A DNA stretch of 64,000 bases from Phaeovulum vinaykumarii (GTDB lineage Bacteria; Pseudomonadota; Alphaproteobacteria; Rhodobacterales; Rhodobacteraceae): NCBI RefSeq assembly GCF_900156695.1, contig NZ_FTOM01000001.1, positions 186,001 to 250,000 on the forward strand, given 5' to 3'. Shown here in pieces: positions 37,283 to 46,383 of this stretch. The translations under genes were made by a program, and so were the position numbers. The number at the start of each line of letters is the position of its first letter. The stretch's first letter is position 1. The notes beneath the pieces are model-generated. The model was not told the DNA's origin, ran no database searches, and saw only the letters and a program-made list of their open reading frames with translations.

Positions 37283-38395
37283 TTACCCCGCGCCCCCGGC
37301 CGCCCCCCAGCGCGCAAGCGCTTCTGCCGGCGTCAGCCGGCGCTGCGCCGATCCCGCGCCAATACGACCCGGCGTCGCGGAAAGGCGCGGCGCCGGCGCG
37401 GGCTGGGACAGCCCCTCATGTGTCACGAAGGTTCCGCGCGCGGCGTTCTGGGGGTGCAAGGGCGCCTCGGCCAGGCTCAGCACCGGGGCGACACAGGCAT
37501 CGGTTGCGGCAAAGACCTCGGCCCAATCATCGCGCCGGCGCGTTGCAAAGCCCCCCGCGAGCCGGGCGCGCAAATCGGGCCAGTTGGCGCGCAGCGCCCG
37601 ATCGGGCAGCGTGGCCGGATCAAGCCCCAACCCGGCCAGAAGCGCTGTCCAGAATTGCGGCTCGATCGCCCCCACCGCGACATGGCCACCACAGGCGCAA
37701 GCGTAAAGCGTGTAGAACGGCGCCGCCCCGTCAAGAAGATTGTTCGCCCGCCGGTCCGACCAGGCCCCCTGCCCGGTCATGCCCCAGATCATCGCCATCA
37801 GATGCGCCACGCCATCGGTGATCGCGGCATCGACCACCTGCCCCTGCCCAGTGGCGCGGGCATGGAGAAGCGCGGCCAGGAGACCGAAGGCCAGATAGAG
37901 CCCGCCGCCGCCGAAATCGCCCAGCAGGTTGAGCGGGATCGCGGGACGATCAGCCGGCCCGATGGCATGAAGCGCGCCGGTCAGCGCCAGATAGGTGATG
38001 TCATGGCCCGCGCGTGGCGCCAGCGGCCCGGTCTGTCCCCAGCCGGTCATGCGGCCATAGACCAGCGCGGGATGGTCGGGGAAATCCCCCGGCCCCAGCC
38101 CCAGCCGTTCCATCGCGCCCGGACGCATGCCCTCGATCAGCGCATCGGCGCGCAGGATCAGCGCGCGGGCGGCGGCCTTCCCGTCGGGCGACTTGAGGTC
38201 GATCTCGACCACGTCGCGGCCGCGGTCAAGCACATCCTGCGCCAGCCCCAGCACATGCGGCCCGCCCCCCGGCCGCGCGATGCGCAGCACATCGGCGCCC
38301 ATGTCGGCCAGCAGCATCGCCGTGAAGGGGGTGGGGCCGAGCCCCGAGATCTCGATCACCCGCAGCCCCTGCAAGGGGCCGGTCCTGTCGTCCAT
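37283..38395 (-). CDS. CaiB/BaiF family CoA transferase (alpha-methylacyl-CoA racemase-like)
   Basis: 370 residues, class III CoA-transferase fold. LQGLRVIEISGLGPTPFTAM at 8-27, LLADMGADVLRIARPGGGP, DVVEIDLKSPDGKAAARALI, GMRPGAMERLGLGPGDF, YGRMTGWGQTGPLAPRAGHD and NLLGDFGGGGLYLAFGLLAA are the signature of the AMACR subgroup, which epimerises 2-methylacyl-CoA esters. The catalytic His/Asp pair is in AGHD and the following region. Flanked by two inverted copies of the GGGATATTT element. Confidence 0.92.
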   Translation of the reverse strand: MDDRTGPLQGLRVIEISGLGPTPFTAMLLADMGADVLRIARPGGGPHVLGLAQDVLDRGRDVVEIDLKSPDGKAAARALILRADALIEGMRPGAMERLGLGPGDFPDHPALVYGRMTGWGQTGPLAPRAGHDITYLALTGALHAIGPADRPAIPLNLLGDFGGGGLYLAFGLLAALLHARATGQGQVVDAAITDGVAHLMAMIWGMTGQGAWSDRRANNLLDGAAPFYTLYACACGGHVAVGAIEPQFWTALLAGLGLDPATLPDRALRANWPDLRARLAGGFATRRRDDWAEVFAATDACVAPVLSLAEAPLHPQNAARGTFVTHEGLSQPAPAPRLSATPGRIGAGSAQRRLTPAEALARWGAAGGAG

Positions 38396-38435
38396 CCTGT
38401 CTTCTCCGCCTCCCTATTTCCTCCCTCAGGCCGGG

Positions 38436-38491
38436 GAGGGGCTCTGCCCCGCTGGCTGCGCCAGCCCCCGGGATATTTTGGCCAGTTCGAA
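38436..38491 (+). repeat. Dispersed GGGATATTT element, copy B
   Basis: GAGGGGCTCTGCCCC, GCTGGC-TGC-GCCAGC hairpin, CCCCCGGGATATTTT, GGCCAGTTCGAA. In inverted orientation to copy A, on the other side of the CoA transferase gene. It is the one copy that does not follow a stop codon on its own strand. Confidence 0.8.
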
Positions 38492-38682
38492 GAGGAATGC
38501 GAGGCCCAGGGTGTGTGACGTCACGACGCGCGCGGGGGAGCGCGGAGAGGAGATGCGCGCGGCACGTGGGGAGTGCGGCGAAAGCCATGTGGAGGCGACA
38601 CCCTGCGCGCGGCGGGACAGGGTGGGGCGGGGCGCGGCGCATGGGGAGGCGGGGGCGCCCGGCCGGCGCCTGAGGGATGGGC

Positions 38683-40518
38683 TCAGCCCGCGGCCTTTTC
38701 CTCGAGCGTCAGCCATTCGTCCTCGGCCGCGGAAAGTGCGGCCTGGCGCTCGGCCAGCATCTCGGTGGCCTTGGCGAACTTGACCGGCTCGCGGGTGAAG
38801 AGATCGGGGTCCGACAGCAGATCGTTGAGACGCGAGATCTCGTGTTCGAGCTTCTCGATCAGGCCGGGCAATTCCTCGAGGCGGTGCTTTTCGGTGAAGG
38901 TCAGGCCCGACTTGCGCGCCGGCGGCGCGGAGGGTTGGGGCGCGGTCTTCTGCGCGGGGGCGGCGATCTTGCGGGCGGCCGGCGCGGCCGGTGCCGGATC
39001 GGGGTTGGCCTGCGCGGCCTGGGTGCGGTAATCCGACCAGCCGCCGGCATAGACCGTAGCCTTGCCGTCGCCCTCCATGGCGATGGTGGTGGTGGCCACG
39101 CGGTCGATGAAGTCGCGGTCGTGGCTGACCAGAAGCACGGTGCCGTCGTATTCGCCCAGGAGATCCTGGAGCAGGTCCAGCGTCTCGACGTCGAGATCGT
39201 TGGTCGGCTCGTCCAGCACCAGCAGGTTCGACGTCCGCGCCATGATCCGCGCCAGCAGGAGCCGCGCGCGTTCGCCCCCCGAAAGCGAGCCGATGGGCGC
39301 ACGCGCCTGCGCCTCGTCGAAGAGGAAATCCTTGAGATAGCCCACCACATGGCGGGGCTGGCCGCGCACCATCACCTGGTCCGAGCGCCCCGAGACGCGC
39401 AGGTCCGGATCACCCGTCATCCCGTCCCAGAGCGTCATCCCCAGATCGAGCGTCGCGCGCGCCTGATCGAAGACCGCCATCTCGACATTGGTGCCCAGCC
39501 GGACGCTGCCCTGATCGGGGGCGATCTCGCCGGTCAGCATGCGCAGCAGCGTGGTCTTGCCGATCCCGTTCGGGCCGACGAAGGCGATGCGTTCGCCGCG
39601 CATCACGCGCAGATCGAAGGGCCGCAGGATCACCCGGTCGCCAAAGCTCTTGGCGATGCCCTTGGCTTCGATCACCCGCCGCCCCGAGGCCGGACCGCTG
39701 TCCAGCTCCATCGCCGCCACGCCCTGACGGCGGATCTGCGCGGCGCGGTCCGAGCGCATCGCATGGAGCGCACGCAGCCGGCCCTGGTTGCGCTTGCGCC
39801 GCGCCGAGATCCCCTCGACCGCCCAGCGGGCCTCGGCCTTGATCTTGCGATCGAGCTTGTGGCGGGCTTCGTCCTCCTCGGCCCAGATCCGGTCGCGCCA
39901 ATCCTCGAAGCCGTCAAAGCCATGTTCGGCGCGCCGCACCTGGCCACGGTCCAGCCACAAGATGCCGCGCCCCAGCGCCCGCAGAAGCGCCCGGTCGTGC
40001 GAGATCAGCACGAAGGCGGTGCGGGTGTCGGACAATTCGGCCTCGAGCCAGGCGATGGCCTCGATATCGAGATGGTTGGTCGGCTCGTCGAGCAGCATCA
40101 ATTCGGGCGCCTCGGCCAGAAGACGCGCCAGCGCCGCGCGCCGTCTCTCGCCGCCCGAGGCCTGCGCCACCGGCGTCTGCGGGTCGAACTTCAGCCCTTC
40201 GGCCACCATGTCCACGCGGTAGGCGTCTGCCGGGCCCAGCGTGGCGGCGGCAAAGGCGCCCAGCGTGGCGTGGCCGGTGAAGTCGGGCTCTTGCTCCATG
40301 TAGCCCACGCGGGTGCCGGGTGCGAGGGTGCGCGCGCCGCTGTCGGGCTCGATCAGCCCCGCCATCAGCTTCATCAGCGTGGACTTGCCCGAGCCGTTGC
40401 GCCCGACAAGAACCAGCCGGTCACCGGGCTGGATGACGAGATCGAGCCCCGAAAAGACCGGGTTGCCGCCGAAGGTCAGCGAGACTTGCGAAAGCTGGAG
40501 AAGAGGTGCGCGCGCCAT
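38683..40518 (-). CDS. uup: ABC-F family ATP-binding protein (Uup-like)
   Basis: 611 residues with two ABC ATPase domains and no membrane part, so a soluble translation or DNA-associated ABC-F protein. First Walker A GRNGSGKST (39-47), signature ASGGERRR and Walker B LMLLDEPTNHLD. The second has GPNGIGKTT near 315, LSGGERARLLLA and LLVLDEPTNDLD. The linker between (about 225-270, Arg/Lys rich) is the usual tRNA-reaching linker. The C-terminal ~80 residues form a charged coiled coil (LPGLIEKLEHEISRLNDLLS) as in Uup. Confidence 0.93.
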   Translation of the reverse strand: MARAPLLQLSQVSLTFGGNPVFSGLDLVIQPGDRLVLVGRNGSGKSTLMKLMAGLIEPDSGARTLAPGTRVGYMEQEPDFTGHATLGAFAAATLGPADAYRVDMVAEGLKFDPQTPVAQASGGERRRAALARLLAEAPELMLLDEPTNHLDIEAIAWLEAELSDTRTAFVLISHDRALLRALGRGILWLDRGQVRRAEHGFDGFEDWRDRIWAEEDEARHKLDRKIKAEARWAVEGISARRKRNQGRLRALHAMRSDRAAQIRRQGVAAMELDSGPASGRRVIEAKGIAKSFGDRVILRPFDLRVMRGERIAFVGPNGIGKTTLLRMLTGEIAPDQGSVRLGTNVEMAVFDQARATLDLGMTLWDGMTGDPDLRVSGRSDQVMVRGQPRHVVGYLKDFLFDEAQARAPIGSLSGGERARLLLARIMARTSNLLVLDEPTNDLDVETLDLLQDLLGEYDGTVLLVSHDRDFIDRVATTTIAMEGDGKATVYAGGWSDYRTQAAQANPDPAPAAPAARKIAAPAQKTAPQPSAPPARKSGLTFTEKHRLEELPGLIEKLEHEISRLNDLLSDPDLFTREPVKFAKATEMLAERQAALSAAEDEWLTLEEKAAG

Positions 40519-40577
40519 GGCCTGCGAGGTATCGCGGCCGGGGCGGCGGCGTCAATTGCCAAACCGCGGCAGGGCCG

Positions 40578-41657
40578 TCAGCCGGGGCAGAAATGCTTGG
40601 CCAGCTTGAGCCCCTGGCCCTGGTAATTCGACGCGATCGAGCTGCCATAGAGGCTGCGCGGGGCTTCCATCATGCGTTCATAGACCAGCCGCCCCACGAC
40701 CTGCCCGTGTTCCAGAACGAAGGGCACCTCGTGGCAGCGCACCTCGAGCACGCCCCGCGCGCCGGCGCCCCCCGCCGCCCCGTGGCCGAAGCCCGGATCG
40801 AAGAAGCCCGCGTAATGGACGCGGAATTCCCCCACCATGGCCAGGAAGGGCGCCATCTCGGCGGCGTGGTCGGGCGGGATCGTCACCGCCTCGCGCGAGA
40901 CAAGGATATAGAAGGCGCCGGGGTCGAGGATCAGCCGCCCGTCGCGGGTGCGCAGTTCCTCCCAATATTCGGAAGCCGGGTAATGGCCGATGCGGTCAAG
41001 GTCGATCACCCCGGCATGCGGCTTGGCGCGAAAGCCGACGAGATCGCTGTCACCGGGGGCCAGATCGACCGAGAAGCCCAGGCCCGCGTCGATGACCGCC
41101 GGGCCGTTGACCAGCGGTTCCTCGGCATGCAGGCGCGCAAGCTCTGCATCGTCCAGCACGGCCCGGCCGCGGCGAAAACGGATCTGGGTCAGCCGCATGC
41201 CCGGACGCACCAGCACCGAAAAGGACCGCGGGCAGATCTCGGCGAAGAGCGGGCCGTGATAGCCCTCGGGGATGCGGTCGAATTCGGTGCCGTCATCGGT
41301 GATGACGCGGGTCAGCAGGTCCAGCCGCCCGGTCGAGGATTTGGCATTGGCCGCCGCCGACAGCCCTTCGGGCAGCGCCAGGCTTTCCATCAGCGGCACG
41401 AGATAGACGCAGCCGCGTTCAAGCACCGCGCCGGGCGCAAGATCCATGCGGTGCATCTCGAATTCGGCCAGCCGGTCCAGGATGCGTTGCCCGCGGCCGG
41501 GCAGGAACGAGGCGCGCATCCGATAGGCCACCGCGCCCAGACGCAGATCAAGGCTGGCGGGCTGGATCTGGGCGGGATCGACGGGCGTCGCGGCGGCGAT
41601 GGCGCCCTCGGCGATCAGCCCCGCGATGCGGTGATCGGGCAGAACTCCCTCGGCCAT
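40578..41657 (-). CDS. dcd: 2'-deoxycytidine 5'-triphosphate deaminase (long form)
   Basis: 359 residues, about twice the E. coli Dcd length, made of two dUTPase-like halves; this double form is typical of alphaproteobacteria. The first half has QIQPASLDLRLGAVAYRMRA and ANAKSSTGRLDLLTRVITDD; the second has GYHGPLFAEICPRSFSVLVR, then DPGFGHGAAGGAGARGVLEV and ALRSLYGSSIASNYQGQGL near the end. Makes dUTP for dTMP synthesis. The start at 41657 has GGAGGGG upstream; the open frame to 41708 is unneeded. A terminator and tRNA-Pro lie just upstream. Confidence 0.9.
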   Translation of the reverse strand: MAEGVLPDHRIAGLIAEGAIAAATPVDPAQIQPASLDLRLGAVAYRMRASFLPGRGQRILDRLAEFEMHRMDLAPGAVLERGCVYLVPLMESLALPEGLSAAANAKSSTGRLDLLTRVITDDGTEFDRIPEGYHGPLFAEICPRSFSVLVRPGMRLTQIRFRRGRAVLDDAELARLHAEEPLVNGPAVIDAGLGFSVDLAPGDSDLVGFRAKPHAGVIDLDRIGHYPASEYWEELRTRDGRLILDPGAFYILVSREAVTIPPDHAAEMAPFLAMVGEFRVHYAGFFDPGFGHGAAGGAGARGVLEVRCHEVPFVLEHGQVVGRLVYERMMEAPRSLYGSSIASNYQGQGLKLAKHFCPG

Positions 41658-41696
41658 GGCATCCCCTCCCCTGCGCGGGCCAAGGCCCTGAACGAC

Positions 41697-41732
41697 GAAA
41701 CCGCCCACCCCGGTGGGGGCAGGCGGTTTTCG
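41697..41732. terminator. Terminator between tRNA-Pro and dcd
   Basis: AAACCGCC ... GGCGGTTT outer stem with an inner CACCCC/GGGGTG-type pairing. T-runs exist on both sides (GGTTTT on plus, GGTTTC on minus). Most likely ends the tRNA-Pro transcript. Confidence 0.7.
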
Positions 41733-41735
41733 AGA

Positions 41736-41813
41736 TGGTCGGGCCGGCGAGATTCGAACTCGCGACCTTCCGCCCCCCAGACGGACGCGCTAACCAGACT
41801 GCGCCACGGCCCG
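41736..41813 (-). tRNA. proL: tRNA-Pro (GGG anticodon)
   Basis: 78 bases with encoded CCA. CGGGCCG acceptor 5', D-arm GCGCAGTCTGGTTAGCGC, anticodon stem TCCGT/GCGGA closing loop CTGGGGG (anticodon GGG), T-arm GCGAGTTCGAATCTCGC, acceptor 3' CGGCCCG-ACCA. The C1-G72 start pair is the proline tRNA hallmark. Confidence 0.93.
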
Positions 41814-42119
41814 ACGCGGGCCATATAGAGCGAATGGCCCGGCGGGGGCAAGCGCCAAAACGCATTCGGGCGACAGGAATTTTTCGCCCGCCGCGGGGGC
41901 GGCGTCAGAGGCGGGACGATCGCGCGCGGGGAAGCCAGGCCCGGCGCCGTGAAGGTGGCTCGCGCGACCAGGCGAGAGGCGCGCGCGGGGCGGCCGGATA
42001 CCCGCGCCCGCGCCACGGCGGATCAGGGGCCCCGGCCGCGGGGCGCGCGCGCGCGCGCCGTGGACGTGAAGATTGGGGGCATGAACGTTGGGGGGCGGCG
42101 GCAGGCAGACAGGGGCCGC
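41814..42119. other. Gene-free spacer upstream of tRNA-Pro
   Basis: 306 very GC-rich bases between the tRNA 5' end and the 3' end of the MerR-type gene. It has GCGCGCGCGC runs near 42050 and no gene that I can support. It should contain the tRNA promoter. Confidence 0.5.
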
Positions 42120-43433
42120 TCAGCCCTCGCCCAGCTCGAGGTGACGCGACAGAAGCCGCAGGCGGCGCATGGCGGCCTCGATGCCGGGCCTGTTCGCGGC
42201 GGCGATTGGTGGCTCCTGCGCCAGACGCAGGCGAATCCCCAGCGCGCGGCTGGGCGGCGCCGGCAGGGGCGCGCGGCGCCTGGGCCTGTCGTGTGCGTCA
42301 GGCGCAGGAGACGGGGCTTCGGGAGACGGGGCGTCGGGGGGGGCCTCGGCCCCTTCCGTTGCGATTGCGTCCGGCGCGGCATCGCCGGCGTCCAGGGCGG
42401 CTTCGGACCCGTCTTCCCTCTCCAGCTTTTCCCCGGCCAGGGCATCCCCGGCCAAGTCTTCCTCGGCCAGCGCCCCGTCAGCCACGGTCGCCTCGATACG
42501 CGCGGCAGGATCGGGTTCGGCCGCGGCCCCGGCCAGCGCCGGGCTGGGCAGATGGTCCATGCCGGGGACCGCATCGGAGTCGGCGCCGGGGGCCGGGTCT
42601 TCCGCGCCGCGGGCGAACACCGCGTCTGCCGGCACCGCGGCGGTGTCGGGGGGGGACGTGTCCTGCACCATGGCCTCCTCTGCCGGCAGATCGCCGACGC
42701 CCTCGGCCGGGGCCGCGCTCTCGGCGCGCGCCAGCGCCTGCATCACCGCCGCCGTATCGGGAATATCGAGCCCCGCCACCCCCTGCTCCACCGATCCGGG
42801 CGCGAGGGTTCTGGGCCCCATGGTTCCGGGGCCGGCAGGCCATGTCGGCGCCGCCGGGGCCGCCGCCGCATCGCCGAAAAGATCAAGCTGCGCGGGCTCC
42901 TCGGCGTCGCCCTCGGCCCCGGACGAAGCGGCGTCTGCGGGCGCGTCAGAGGGGGCGGGGTCACCTTGCGGGGGGGGCGTCGGCTGCGCAGGCGCGCCCG
43001 TTTCGGGGGGGGCGCTCTTTGGGGCGCCCGCTGCGGGGCCAGGGGCGTCCGGCGCGGGCGCATCTTCCGAGGGCTCGGGTCGGGCACGGACGGCACGGCG
43101 ACCGCGCGGCGGCACGGCGGCCCCTCCGTGGGACGGATCGGCGGCCAGGATGTCCTCGCCGGTCAGGCCGGCGGCGTCGATGACCGCCTGTATCCCCTGT
43201 TCGCGCAGGATCTTCTGCACGCCGCGGATCGTCAGCCCCTGCTCATGCAAGAGCCGCTTGATCGCCGCCAGAAGCAGGATGTCGCCGGGCCGGTAATAGC
43301 GCCGCCCCCCCGCCCGCTTGACCGGGCGCACCTGGGTGAACCTGCTTTCCCAGAACCGCAGCACATGCGCGGGCGTGTTCAACGCCTCGGCGACCTCGCT
43401 GATCGTGCGGAACGCATCGGCCGCCTTCGGCAT
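42120..43433 (-). CDS. MerR-type regulator with very long acidic C-terminal region
   Basis: 437 residues. The first ~75 are a MerR helix-turn-helix ([60 protein letters not shown]). Instead of a short dimerisation or ligand domain it carries ~330 residues of Ala/Pro/Asp/Glu-rich low-complexity sequence, ending with a short basic helix region ([22 protein letters not shown]). No metal-binding cysteines are seen. The gene follows ihfA and fabH, its conserved place in this order. Target unknown. Confidence 0.85.
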   Translation of the reverse strand: MPKAADAFRTISEVAEALNTPAHVLRFWESRFTQVRPVKRAGGRRYYRPGDILLLAAIKRLLHEQGLTIRGVQKILREQGIQAVIDAAGLTGEDILAADPSHGGAAVPPRGRRAVRARPEPSEDAPAPDAPGPAAGAPKSAPPETGAPAQPTPPPQGDPAPSDAPADAASSGAEGDAEEPAQLDLFGDAAAAPAAPTWPAGPGTMGPRTLAPGSVEQGVAGLDIPDTAAVMQALARAESAAPAEGVGDLPAEEAMVQDTSPPDTAAVPADAVFARGAEDPAPGADSDAVPGMDHLPSPALAGAAAEPDPAARIEATVADGALAEEDLAGDALAGEKLEREDGSEAALDAGDAAPDAIATEGAEAPPDAPSPEAPSPAPDAHDRPRRRAPLPAPPSRALGIRLRLAQEPPIAAANRPGIEAAMRRLRLLSRHLELGEG

Positions 43434-43443
43434 CGGTCAGTCC

Positions 43444-43746
43444 CTAGTCCTTGTTGCCGGCGGCAACACGGTCCTTCATCAGGTGAGAGGGGCGGAACGA
43501 CAGCACCCGCCGCGGCGAGATCGGAACCTCTTCGCCGGTCTTGGGATTGCGCCCCATGCGCGAGGATTTCTCGCGCACGCTGAAGGTGCCGAAGGACGAG
43601 ATCTTGACCGTCTCGCCCCGCACCAGCGCATCAGACATGTGTTGCAGGACCGACTCGACCAGTTGCGCGGATTCGTTGCGCGAAAGTCCGACCTCGCGGA
43701 ACACCGCTTCGGACAGGTCCATCCGCGTTAACGTTTTGGAACTCAT
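43444..43746 (-). CDS. ihfA: Integration host factor subunit alpha
   Basis: 100 residues of the HU/IHF DNA-bending family. [20 protein letters not shown] at the start, [20 protein letters not shown] and [20 protein letters not shown], the beta-arm with its intercalating Pro. The sequence [10 protein letters not shown] with the R-x-V-L-x-F-x-PS end marks IHF-alpha over HU. The start at 43746 ([10 protein letters not shown]) is preferred over an open extension to 43788. Between fabH and the MerR gene. Confidence 0.94.
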   Translation of the reverse strand: MSSKTLTRMDLSEAVFREVGLSRNESAQLVESVLQHMSDALVRGETVKISSFGTFSVREKSSRMGRNPKTGEEVPISPRRVLSFRPSHLMKDRVAAGNKD

Positions 43747-43852
43747 CGCTTTCCCCCCGAGAGCACGCCGCAAGGATGGGGATTTCACGGCATCGAGTCA
43801 AGAACGGCTCAAGCCGCGCCGTTGCTTTTTGCAAAGCCCCGGGGGGCGGTGC

Positions 43853-44827
43853 CTACCAGCGCAGCACCACGGCGCCCCAGGTCAGCCCGCCGCCGATGGC
43901 TTCGGTCACCAGAAGGTCGCCCGGCTTGATCTGACCGCGGTCGCGCCCGACCGACAGCGCCAGGGGAATCGACGCCGCCGAAGTGTTGCCGTGGTCCTGC
44001 ACGGTGACGACGACACGCTCCATCGGCACCTGCATCCGCTGCGCGGTGGCCGAGATGATGCGCAGATTGGCCTGATGCGGCACGATCCAGTCGATGTCGG
44101 CGCCCGACAGGCCGATGCTGGCCAGCGCGGCATGCGCGGACTCTGCCAGTTTCTCGACCGCGTGACGGAAGACGGAATTGCCCTGCATGCGCAGATGGCC
44201 CGTCGTGCCCGTGGTCGAGGCGCCGCCGTCGACATAGAGAAGCTCGCGGTGGCGGCCGTCGGCATGCAGATCGCAGGCCAGGATGCCACGATCCTCGGGC
44301 GTGCCGGTGCCCTCGGCGGCCTCGAGGACCAGCGCGCCCGCGCCGTCGCCGAACAGCACGCAGGTGCCGCGATCGGTCCAGTCCATCAGCCGCGAGAAGG
44401 TCTCGGCCCCGATCACCAGGATGCGTTTCGACTGCCCCGAGACGATCAGCGCATTGGCCGTGGTCAGCGCATAGACGAACCCGGCGCAGACCGCCTGCAC
44501 GTCGAAGGCCAGCGCGCCGGTGGCGCCCAGCTCGCCCTGCACCATCGAGGCGACCGAAGGGAAGGTGTAATCGGGCGTCGAGGTAGCGACCAGCACCGCG
44601 TCGATCTGATCCGCCGTCACCCCGGCATCCGCCAGCGCCGCGCGCGCCGCGGCCACCGCCAGCATCGAGGTGGTCTCGCCCTCGGCGGCGATATGGCGCC
44701 GTTCGATCCCGGTGCGGCTGCGGATCCATTCGTCGGTGGTGTCGAGCGTGGCCTCGAAGGCGGCGTTCTCGACCACGCGTTCGGGCAGGTAATGGCCGAC
44801 GCCGGCAACCCTTGCGCGAATTGTCAT
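43853..44827 (-). CDS. fabH: 3-oxoacyl-ACP synthase III
   Basis: 324 residues. Starts fatty-acid chains by condensing acetyl-CoA with malonyl-ACP. Catalytic Cys114 in QAVCAGFVYAL, His in VPHQANLRI near 250 and Asn in HGNTSAASIPLAL near 280. TTDEWIRSRTGIERRH near 30-45 is the usual substrate-loop motif. The ATG at 44827 overlaps the plsX stop (ATGA), so the two are translationally coupled. Confidence 0.97.
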   Translation of the reverse strand: MTIRARVAGVGHYLPERVVENAAFEATLDTTDEWIRSRTGIERRHIAAEGETTSMLAVAAARAALADAGVTADQIDAVLVATSTPDYTFPSVASMVQGELGATGALAFDVQAVCAGFVYALTTANALIVSGQSKRILVIGAETFSRLMDWTDRGTCVLFGDGAGALVLEAAEGTGTPEDRGILACDLHADGRHRELLYVDGGASTTGTTGHLRMQGNSVFRHAVEKLAESAHAALASIGLSGADIDWIVPHQANLRIISATAQRMQVPMERVVVTVQDHGNTSAASIPLALSVGRDRGQIKPGDLLVTEAIGGGLTWGAVVLRW

Positions 44828-45948
44828 TTGCCCGTCCCGGCCGCAGCCTTGGCCGCCGCGGCCGCCATGGCATCGGCCGCCCCCGCGACGCGGGCCGCCA
44901 GACGCGTGCTGAATTCCGAGCGCGCCAGCTGCACCGCCAGTTCCAGCGCCGCGGCAACGCCGGTTCCGTCCGACGCGCCATGCGATTTGACGACCGTGCC
45001 GTTCAGCCCCAGGAACACGCCGCCGTTCACCCGGCGCGGGTCCATGCGCTTGCGCAGCCGGCGAATCACGCCCAGCGACACCAGCGCGGCCAGACGCGAC
45101 AGCGGCGTGGCCTTGTAGCTGGCGCGCAGCATGTCGGCGACCAGACGCGCCGTGCCCTCGCCGGTCTTGAGCGCGACATTGCCGGTGAAGCCGTCGGTGA
45201 CGATCACGTCCACGCGGTCGGAGGGCAGGTCCGAGCCCTCGACGAAGCCCACGCAGTCGAACTGGCCGGCCTCGGCCACATCCGAGATCATGTCGAGCGC
45301 CTGACGCAGCTCGGCCCGGCCCTTGTGCTCTTCGGTGCCGACATTCATCACGCCCACCCGCGGGCGCGCCACATCCAGACCGTTGCGGGCATAGGAAACG
45401 CCCATCAGCGCATATTGCAGCAGGTCGTTGGCCTCGGCCTTCACATCGGCGCCCACGTCCAGCATGACGTTGAAGCCCGCCGGGTTGCGCGACGGCCACA
45501 GGCAGGCGATCGCCGGACGGTTGACGCCGGGCAGCCGGCGCAGACGCAGGACCGACAGCGCCATCAGCGCGCCGGTATTGCCGCAGGACACCACCACGGT
45601 GGCCTCGCCGCTGCGCACGGCCTCGATGGCCGACCACATCGACGTGCCCTCGCCATGCCGCATCACCTGGCTGGGCCTGTCGTCCATGGTGACGACCCCG
45701 TCGCAGGGGCGGATGGTGACGCGATCTTCAAGCTTGTAGCGTTGCACCAGGCGCGTCAGGTCCAGCGACCGGCCATGCAGCAGGAACTGCACGTCGGACA
45801 TGGACTGGGCCACCTTGGCAACGCCCGCGACAACGGCCGCGGGGCCCAGATCGCCGCCCATCGCATCGACCGACAGGACGACATGGGACGTGGGAGCGGC
45901 CGCCGGTGCGTCGACCGCCGCGGTTTCGGATACGGATGTGTCCTGCAT
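44824..45948 (-). CDS. plsX: Phosphate acyltransferase PlsX
   Basis: 374 residues. Makes acyl-phosphate from acyl-ACP for phosphatidic acid synthesis. Signatures are LSVDAMGGDLGPAAVVAGVA near 27-46, VVSCGNTGALMALSVLRLRR near 120, NVGTEEHKGR and VIVTDGFTGNVALKTGEGTA. An N-terminal extension of ~25 Ala/Thr-rich residues precedes the conserved start. Operon order is rpmF-plsX-fabH, as in most proteobacteria. Confidence 0.97.
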   Translation of the reverse strand: MQDTSVSETAAVDAPAAAPTSHVVLSVDAMGGDLGPAAVVAGVAKVAQSMSDVQFLLHGRSLDLTRLVQRYKLEDRVTIRPCDGVVTMDDRPSQVMRHGEGTSMWSAIEAVRSGEATVVVSCGNTGALMALSVLRLRRLPGVNRPAIACLWPSRNPAGFNVMLDVGADVKAEANDLLQYALMGVSYARNGLDVARPRVGVMNVGTEEHKGRAELRQALDMISDVAEAGQFDCVGFVEGSDLPSDRVDVIVTDGFTGNVALKTGEGTARLVADMLRASYKATPLSRLAALVSLGVIRRLRKRMDPRRVNGGVFLGLNGTVVKSHGASDGTGVAAALELAVQLARSEFSTRLAARVAGAADAMAAAAAKAAAGTGK

Positions 45949-45969
45949 GGCGCGGCGCCCTCCCGGGCT

Positions 45970-46176
45970 TTACGCCGCGTCGTCGTCCAGATCGGCCTCG
46001 TCGGCCCGAGCGATCACTTCGCGGTCATCGTAATGGCCGCAGGCGCCGCAGACGTGATGCGGGCGCTTCAGTTCGCCGCAATTGGGGCATTCAGCCGGGT
46101 TCGACGCCACCAGCGCATCATGGGCGCGGCGCATGTTACGGCGGGAACGGGTGACTCGGTTCTGCGGAACGGCCAT
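45970..46176 (-). CDS. rpmF: 50S ribosomal protein L32
   Basis: 68 residues. [20 protein letters not shown] and the zinc-ribbon pair [20 protein letters not shown] (all four cysteines kept), with an acidic tail ([11 protein letters not shown]). 21 bases ahead of plsX. The leader (46177-46330) contains two GGGCGAAAGCCC-type small hairpins in tandem. Confidence 0.97.
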   Translation of the reverse strand: MAVPQNRVTRSRRNMRRAHDALVASNPAECPNCGELKRPHHVCGACGHYDDREVIARADEADLDDDAA

Positions 46177-46307
46177 GTTTCAACCTCGGTTGTCTGGGGG
46201 CGAAAGCCCGGATTTCGATAGGGGCGAAGGCCCTGATTTCACTGGGGTTTCGGACACTGGACCGCAGGGGGTGCCGGGTGTGAACCCATCATCTCGTAGA
46301 GGCCGGG

Positions 46308-46335
46308 AACATACTTGGATTCTGTCCCCGCGCAA
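46308..46335 (-). promoter_or_regulatory. Possible rpmF promoter
   Basis: Minus strand TTGCGC (46330-46335), 16 bases, TATGTT (46308-46313). Weak -35, fair -10; supported by position 130 bases before rpmF and by the ~200-base gap after the DUF177 gene. Confidence 0.35.
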
Positions 46336-46383
46336 GCCCTTATTTGGGCCTTTTTTCCTGTGCCGGCGGGGCTTCGCGCGCCC

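Noticed and set aside
41736..41813. Second integration site at tRNA-Pro
   Set aside because: No integrase, repeat of the tRNA 3' end, or composition change beside it; only dcd and its terminator follow.
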